Shown piece after piece: positions 6,188-9,380 of a stretch of 9,380 nt of DNA. The notes beneath the pieces were generated by a model. It had not been told where the DNA came from, searched no databases, and saw only the letters and a list, made by a program, of their open reading frames with translations. The position numbers and the translations under genes are program-made. Position 1 is the first letter of the stretch. Every line of letters begins with the position of its first letter. This DNA comes from an uncultured Bacteroidota bacterium (lineage in GTDB: Bacteria > Bacteroidota > Bacteroidia > Chitinophagales > Chitinophagaceae). The DNA is taken from contig CAIYVS010000588.1 of NCBI GenBank assembly GCA_903929655.1, positions 1 to 9,380 of the forward strand, written 5' to 3'.

Positions 6188-6205
6188 GTCTGCCTGTCGG
6201 CAGAC
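6188..6205. repeat. REP-like palindrome
   Basis: GTCTGCC-TGTC-GGCAGAC forms a perfect 7-bp G/C-rich stem with a 4-nt loop in otherwise A/T-richer DNA. Short palindromes of this type (CTGCC / GGCAG cores) recur between genes in many Bacteroidota genomes; whether it is multicopy here cannot be seen from the window. Confidence 0.5.
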
Positions 6206-6223
6206 AGGGAGTATTATCTCTGT

Positions 6224-6255
6224 ATTCGGGATGCGCAAAGGCTAAGATCCCGAAT
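6224..6255. repeat. 9-bp inverted repeat after the secreted-protein operon
   Basis: ATTCGGGAT (6224-6232) and ATCCCGAAT (6247-6255) are perfect inverted copies with a 14-nt spacer, starting 12 nt beyond the stop of the minus-strand gene that ends at 6268. It could form a hairpin at the 3' end of that mRNA and stabilise it or aid termination, but no T run follows on either strand. Confidence 0.5.
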
Positions 6256-6267
6256 GGGGGCGTTAGA

Positions 6268-7050
6268 TCAGAGCTCAATTTTAAATCGATTTATGGTATT
6301 AGGGCCTTGCAGTACGATAACATACGGGCCGTCCATCCAGGCTGAGAGATCTATTGTTTCATTTGCTTTATACAAAAATGTTTTTCTGAGTATGCCCCTC
6401 ATATCAATAAGACTGATGTGGTACTTTTCATTATTTGCTATTCCGGTGAACCTTAGCTGCTTGTTGTGAGCAATAACAGCAATGCTATTTTCATTTAATG
6501 CAGCATTTACACCAGTGGTGGTAGTTTGCCCGGCATTTATCGGTGCGTTACCCAAACTGTTAACGGCGCGGTCTTTAACAATGGCATGTGAAGCATTGTG
6601 ATCTATGTCCATACGGAGCCAGCCGTAGTGCCAGAGGTTACTACTGTCGGGGTAGCGTACGCCCAGGTACTTATCGGTTACATTGTCCCAATAGCCGGTT
6701 GTTGCATTCCGCAACAGGGTATATGCTGCGTCTACCCAGGTACCTGTACTGTCAATAGTTTGTGATGCATTGAGGGCCAAAGCAAGTGTCCCTGTGGATT
6801 CTGTGAGCACCTGTACTTTTCTTAGCATCGGAGAAGCAATCGTAATTTCTGCCGGATGAAACCAGATGGTTAAATACCCAAGTGAAAAATAATTGGGAGT
6901 AGTGAGACTGTCGGGCTTGGGCATGTTACATTGGTAGGTACTGAGGCTCGCATCTACGGTAACATCCGGCACTATATCGAAATACAGGATTTGCGCGTTT
7001 GCGACGATCTGAAAGAACAGAATAGAAAATAGAAAAGTAATTTGTTTCAT
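6268..7050 (-). CDS. Secreted protein with type A-like T9SS C-terminal sorting domain
   Basis: The 260-residue product has a clear signal peptide (1-19, ANA-QI). The middle (about 20-180) is a beta-rich domain I cannot name; it includes KYLGVRYPDSSNLWHYGWLR (127-146) and AIVKDRAVNS (156-165) before NAPINAGQ (168-175). This YLG-, HYGW-R, KD-A, IxAG layout recurs in secreted Bacteroidota proteins ahead of sorting domains. The last 75 residues (about 185-260), with LRFTGIANNEKYHISLIDM (199-217), LSAWMDGPYVIVLQ (235-248) and a closing RFKIEL, resemble a short T9SS type A C-terminal domain, although the usual FPNP start is missing. The protein is probably exported to the surface or medium. It lies 33 nt after a second cargo gene and is probably co-transcribed with it. 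It lies outside core T9SS machinery; the binding target or activity is unknown. Confidence 0.75.
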   Translation of the reverse strand: MKQITFLFSILFFQIVANAQILYFDIVPDVTVDASLSTYQCNMPKPDSLTTPNYFSLGYLTIWFHPAEITIASPMLRKVQVLTESTGTLALALNASQTIDSTGTWVDAAYTLLRNATTGYWDNVTDKYLGVRYPDSSNLWHYGWLRMDIDHNASHAIVKDRAVNSLGNAPINAGQTTTTGVNAALNENSIAVIAHNKQLRFTGIANNEKYHISLIDMRGILRKTFLYKANETIDLSAWMDGPYVIVLQGPNTINRFKIEL

Positions 7051-7083
7051 ACAGGTATATTGTTTGTTGAAAAGTGAATTAAA

Positions 7084-8040
7084 TCAATTTGTGATAACTA
7101 TATTTTTATGCAGGATCTTATTACCGGAACAAATCTCTACGAGGTAGATGCCAGCCGGCACGCCATCAATATCCAGTGCCATTTTTGAGTTGCCTGCGCT
7201 ATAGTGTTGTGTTCTTATTTTTGACCCAAGCGCATTTATCAGTGATACAACAACATTTCCTGATGAAGCAGCGTCGTCCATTTTTATATTCAATGTCTTT
7301 CGGGCAGGGTTTGGGAAAATAAGAATGTTATTTTCCGCATTCTCGCTTTTAACGAAACTGGGCGCGCCTATTGGCGTAAAAGTATAGATGGTGTTAGCAG
7401 GCGGATAACCAGTAAGATAAAGAAAAGTATAGGGATGCAATACTGCCATCGGACTGCTTGCATTGCCCTTTAAGTTATAAAATAATGATAGAGAGGGACT
7501 GCTAAATGCGACTTGTGGCCCGGAGGAACTGCCAAATATATTTGTGAAATCGGCAGTGGTAAGACCATTGTTTCCGTAATGAAACTCTATTTTATCTGAA
7601 GTTTCATAAAACCAGAATTGTATTGAAACCGAATCCCTATTCAAGGGGTCGTTGCTGAATCCTACATTTTTAAGTTGTATCTTAAGTATCCGGTTGCCTG
7701 CCCCACCGGAATTGTCGAGCTGATAACTAATGGATGAATTCCCCAGCCCTTTCAGAAAAGTGTAAAAAGGATAAAAGCCATAAGAGCCAGAGCCTAATAT
7801 AAAATAAGCATCGGTGGAAACATTAATAGAAGTGTACAATGAATCCCAATAATGAAAATTGAATCCAATAGGTAATGAAGTGTATAATCCATTAAATGAG
7901 GAATTGCCAACGATCACAGTTGGCGATACCAGGTCTGCGTAAGTTCCGGTGTTGTAAGAAAAATTATATCCCGGTTGTGCCTTAGCAAGGCCTGACAGCA
8001 ATGCGTTAATAGCTAAAAAGATGGTAAATATTTTTTTCAT
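7084..8040 (-). CDS. Secreted beta-sandwich protein with T9SS type A sorting domain
   Basis: I start this gene at the ATG at 8040, which gives 318 residues with a proper signal peptide (1-22, LAKA-QP). The longer in-frame start at 8136 adds 32 residues without signal character and would run over the promoter. Residues about 23-225 (YNFSYNTGTYADL, LPIGFNFHYWDSLYTSINVS, then KIEFHYG and NTIYTFTP) follow the pattern of surface proteins in this phylum with an early SxGTY...IPxGFxFxYxG segment. The C-terminal domain (about 239-318) is textbook type A: ILIFPNPARKTLNI (239-252), VSLINALGSKI (265-275), DIDGVPAGIYLVEI (290-303) and KNIVITN at the end. T9SS would export it and usually cleave this domain. 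It is the first gene of a pair and is divergent from an AraC regulator 97 nt away, which may control it. Function of the passenger is unknown. Confidence 0.87.
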   Translation of the reverse strand: MKKIFTIFLAINALLSGLAKAQPGYNFSYNTGTYADLVSPTVIVGNSSFNGLYTSLPIGFNFHYWDSLYTSINVSTDAYFILGSGSYGFYPFYTFLKGLGNSSISYQLDNSGGAGNRILKIQLKNVGFSNDPLNRDSVSIQFWFYETSDKIEFHYGNNGLTTADFTNIFGSSSGPQVAFSSPSLSLFYNLKGNASSPMAVLHPYTFLYLTGYPPANTIYTFTPIGAPSFVKSENAENNILIFPNPARKTLNIKMDDAASSGNVVVSLINALGSKIRTQHYSAGNSKMALDIDGVPAGIYLVEICSGNKILHKNIVITN

Positions 8041-8084
8041 AATGGCGCTTTTAGTTTGTTTTAAGTTTCTTTTTTCGAATGAAT

Positions 8085-8107
8085 ACAAATTTATCCCGGT
8101 AAATTGT
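8085..8107. promoter_or_regulatory. Inverted repeat over a -7 element between cargo gene and araC
   Basis: ACAAATTTA (8085-8093) and TAAATTGT (8100-8107) are inverted copies apart from one extra base, around TCCCGG. Read on the minus strand the left arm contains TAAATTTG (8093-8086), a perfect Bacteroidota -7 box placed about 46 nt before the cargo ATG, though no TTG is found at the -33 position. AATTGT also occurs as a direct repeat at 8102-8107 and 8113-8118, 11 bp apart. A regulated, activator-dependent promoter for the cargo pair would fit. Confidence 0.4.
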
Positions 8108-8137
8108 CGTCTAATTGTATGATAACGAAATGTCATT

Positions 8138-8956
8138 ATGGAATTTGTAAAAATCCCCCCTTCCGGGGTGCTTCAGCCTTACGTAAAGCACCTGTGGTTA
8201 TTCAGTTTGTCGGGAGAAGACCTGCCCTATTCGCAGCTATTTTATCCTTATGGCTCACATGAACTGATATTTTACCTGGAGAATGAGGCACTGATGAATA
8301 TAACAGGTTGCGATTGCTGGGTAGCGCAACCTAAAAGCTTTTTTTCAGGTCAGTTTCTGAGGCCTTTCACACTTAACTTTAGTAAGAAATGCACCTGCAT
8401 CGGGGCCAGCCTTTATCCCTGGGCCGGGAACCTCTTGTACAATATACCATCTGATGAGTTCACCGGGCAGATGATACCCATCCATGAAATTGATAAAGAT
8501 TCGCGCCTGGAAGAGCAATTTTCCTGCGCCGAAAATAAGCAGGCATTATTCGATATTCTCCAGGAATACCTGGAAAGCAAGATTTGCAATAAAATAGCCG
8601 ACAAAATGAGTTGCGCTATTGCACAACAAATCATAAAGGCTCCTTCATGGAGCGAATTAAATAATTATCTCACCGGGAATGTAAGTGTTTCGAGACGCAG
8701 GGTGGAACAAGTTTTCCTGAAAAATACCGGGCTAAACATGGGTGCCTTTATCAAGAAAGTGAGATTCCAGAAATCAGTGAGCCTATTGCAGAACAAGCAA
8801 AGAAATTTAACACACACCGCACTTGATTCGGGATATTATGACCAGGCTAATTTCATTAATGAGTTCAAGTATTTTTCAGGCCTCACCCCTTTGCAGTTTA
8901 CAAAGCAAAGATCTGAAATGAAGGCGTTTCTTGCATCTATTACGGCAATTGGGTAG
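8138..8956 (+). CDS. AraC-family transcriptional regulator
   Basis: The 272-residue product has an N-terminal sensing region (about 1-150) of the kind annotated DUF6597 in many Bacteroidota AraC proteins: PPSGVLQPYVKHLWLF (7-22), FYPYGSHELIFYL (35-47), FFSGQ (68-72) and GASLYPWAG (89-97). The C-terminal DNA-binding domain (about 165-258) has a first helix-turn-helix with VSRRRVEQVFLKNTGLNMGAF (184-204) and the AraC signature GYYDQANFINEFKYFSGLTP (232-251). It binds DNA as a cytoplasmic regulator; the ligand is unknown. The ATG at 8138 gives the family's typical start. The gene faces away from two cargo genes with a 97-bp gap, so these are its most likely targets besides itself. No promoter with both boxes was found for it. 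Confidence 0.88.
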   Translation: MEFVKIPPSGVLQPYVKHLWLFSLSGEDLPYSQLFYPYGSHELIFYLENEALMNITGCDCWVAQPKSFFSGQFLRPFTLNFSKKCTCIGASLYPWAGNLLYNIPSDEFTGQMIPIHEIDKDSRLEEQFSCAENKQALFDILQEYLESKICNKIADKMSCAIAQQIIKAPSWSELNNYLTGNVSVSRRRVEQVFLKNTGLNMGAFIKKVRFQKSVSLLQNKQRNLTHTALDSGYYDQANFINEFKYFSGLTPLQFTKQRSEMKAFLASITAIG

Positions 8957-9380
8957 CTGGCATAAATGCTAGCGGGCTATTTTATAGTAAGCGGGATGTA
9001 TGCAAAGCTGCAGAATGAGCTTTCGGCTTAGGAGCCCTGATGTGCGCTGGTCCTGAAGGGAGACCTTCGCAAGACAGGAACTTCTTCTTATAAATACGAG
9101 TTAGGTAATGATATTGGGTAATGGCGGCTGTTTGTTAAATTCTTTTTGAGCCGAGAGCAAATATGAATATGGGCTATTTGCTATTTTTTGTGCCTTGTCA
9201 ACATTATAAACAGTTTTTTTTGCAATAAGAGATAAGCCAGGATACTGGACAACGCTTTTGCCCAAGCAAGGAGATACGAATCGCCGAAAAAAGAATTGCT
9301 GTTGTTTTTGCTGATAAAGTTTATTTTGACAAGTCGCCAGTTTGGCGGTTTCCAGGTGGGGAAAAAAGATAACTCCATGA
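8957..9380. other. Gene-free or undetermined region at the right end
   Basis: No gene can be supported in these 424 nt. A compound hairpin lies at 9051-9079 (TCCTG / CAGGA enclosing GAAGG-GAGA-CCTTC) and is followed by a pyrimidine-rich CTTCTTCTT, so it may end the araC transcript weakly. CGCCA-GTT-TGGCG (9335-9347) is a further small stem. Short frames on both strands reach the right edge but look compositionally random, and a truncated gene beginning beyond the edge cannot be ruled out. Confidence 0.45.

Larger units (their letters stand above)
5791..6267. other. Repeat-rich intergenic region after hicB
   Basis: This 477-nt stretch holds no supported gene. From left to right it has an imperfect stem (TTGGTATTGCCA 5808-5819 with TGGCATACCAA 5835-5845), a T8 run, GAAGTG-A6-CACTTC (5926-5943), three related 19-nt repeats, an 8-bp stem GCAAATCT-GA-AGATTTGC (6047-6064), a 27-codon frame (6044-6127), a REP-like palindrome (6188-6205) and a 9-bp inverted repeat (6224-6255). 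It looks like old repeat or mobile-element debris next to the toxin-antitoxin pair. Confidence 0.6.

Noticed and set aside
6188..6270. tRNA gene
   Set aside because: The stems resemble tRNA arms in size, but no cloverleaf, anticodon arm or GTTCRA-type T loop can be built.
8041..8136. 32-residue N-terminal extension of the cargo protein that starts at 8040
   Set aside because: The extension is basic and lacks signal character, it would bury the signal peptide, and it overlaps the -7 box and inverted repeat of the intergenic region.
9181..9378. 65-codon minus-strand frame at the right edge
   Set aside because: Composition is typical of translated A/T-rich DNA, no motif is recognisable, and other frames over the same bases look equally plausible.
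8957..9380. Transposase remnant
   Set aside because: Short plus-strand frames (with PKKELL or ADKVYFD) suggested one, but none matches a transposase family and no terminal inverted repeats were found.

Overview
The window looks like chromosomal DNA from a member of the phylum Bacteroidota, probably a Cytophagia/Chitinophagaceae-type environmental bacterium. Three things point there: three predicted cargo proteins of the type IX secretion system (T9SS), a PorP/SprF-family protein, and promoters of the Bacteroidota form (TTG, about 20 bp, TAnnTTTG) with no clear Shine-Dalgarno sequences. The genus cannot be named from this sequence.

Layout. 1-248 (minus): 5' end of a polytopic GT-C/GT39-like (TMTC-like) membrane glycosyltransferase that runs off the left edge. 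497-1243 (plus): an acetoacetyl-CoA reductase (PhaB/FabG-type SDR) with a good promoter and a hairpin terminator, convergent with 1297-1704 (minus), a small exported multi-spanning membrane protein of unknown function. 1790-4780 (minus): a two-gene unit, a 639-aa Ig-repeat adhesin-like protein with a type B (CHU_C, gliding-motility-associated) C-terminal domain, then, 12 nt later, a PorP/SprF-family outer-membrane protein. This is the sprB-sprF style of cargo plus dedicated partner. 5194-5790 (plus): a HicA-HicB toxin-antitoxin pair whose promoter is overlapped by a near-perfect 24-bp palindrome, a strong candidate for the autoregulatory operator. 5791-6267: gene-poor DNA with diverged 19-nt repeats, a larger duplicated unit, a REP-like palindrome and a 9-bp inverted repeat. 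6268-8040 (minus): two tandem secreted proteins with type A-like T9SS C-terminal domains, read away from 8138-8956 (plus), an AraC-family regulator. The 97-bp divergent region between them holds an inverted repeat over a -7 element and 11-bp-spaced direct repeats. 8957-9380: no supported gene.

How it fits together. The main theme is cell-surface display through T9SS: three cargo proteins, one travelling with its likely dedicated SprF-type partner, and one pair that may be controlled by the divergent AraC regulator. HicAB and the repeat-rich spacer sit between the two cargo loci and look like an accessory insertion. I found no wholly new multi-gene system. The most promising less-described elements are the hicAB operator palindrome, the duplicated repeat unit at about 5.9-6.1 kb, and the araC/cargo intergenic region.
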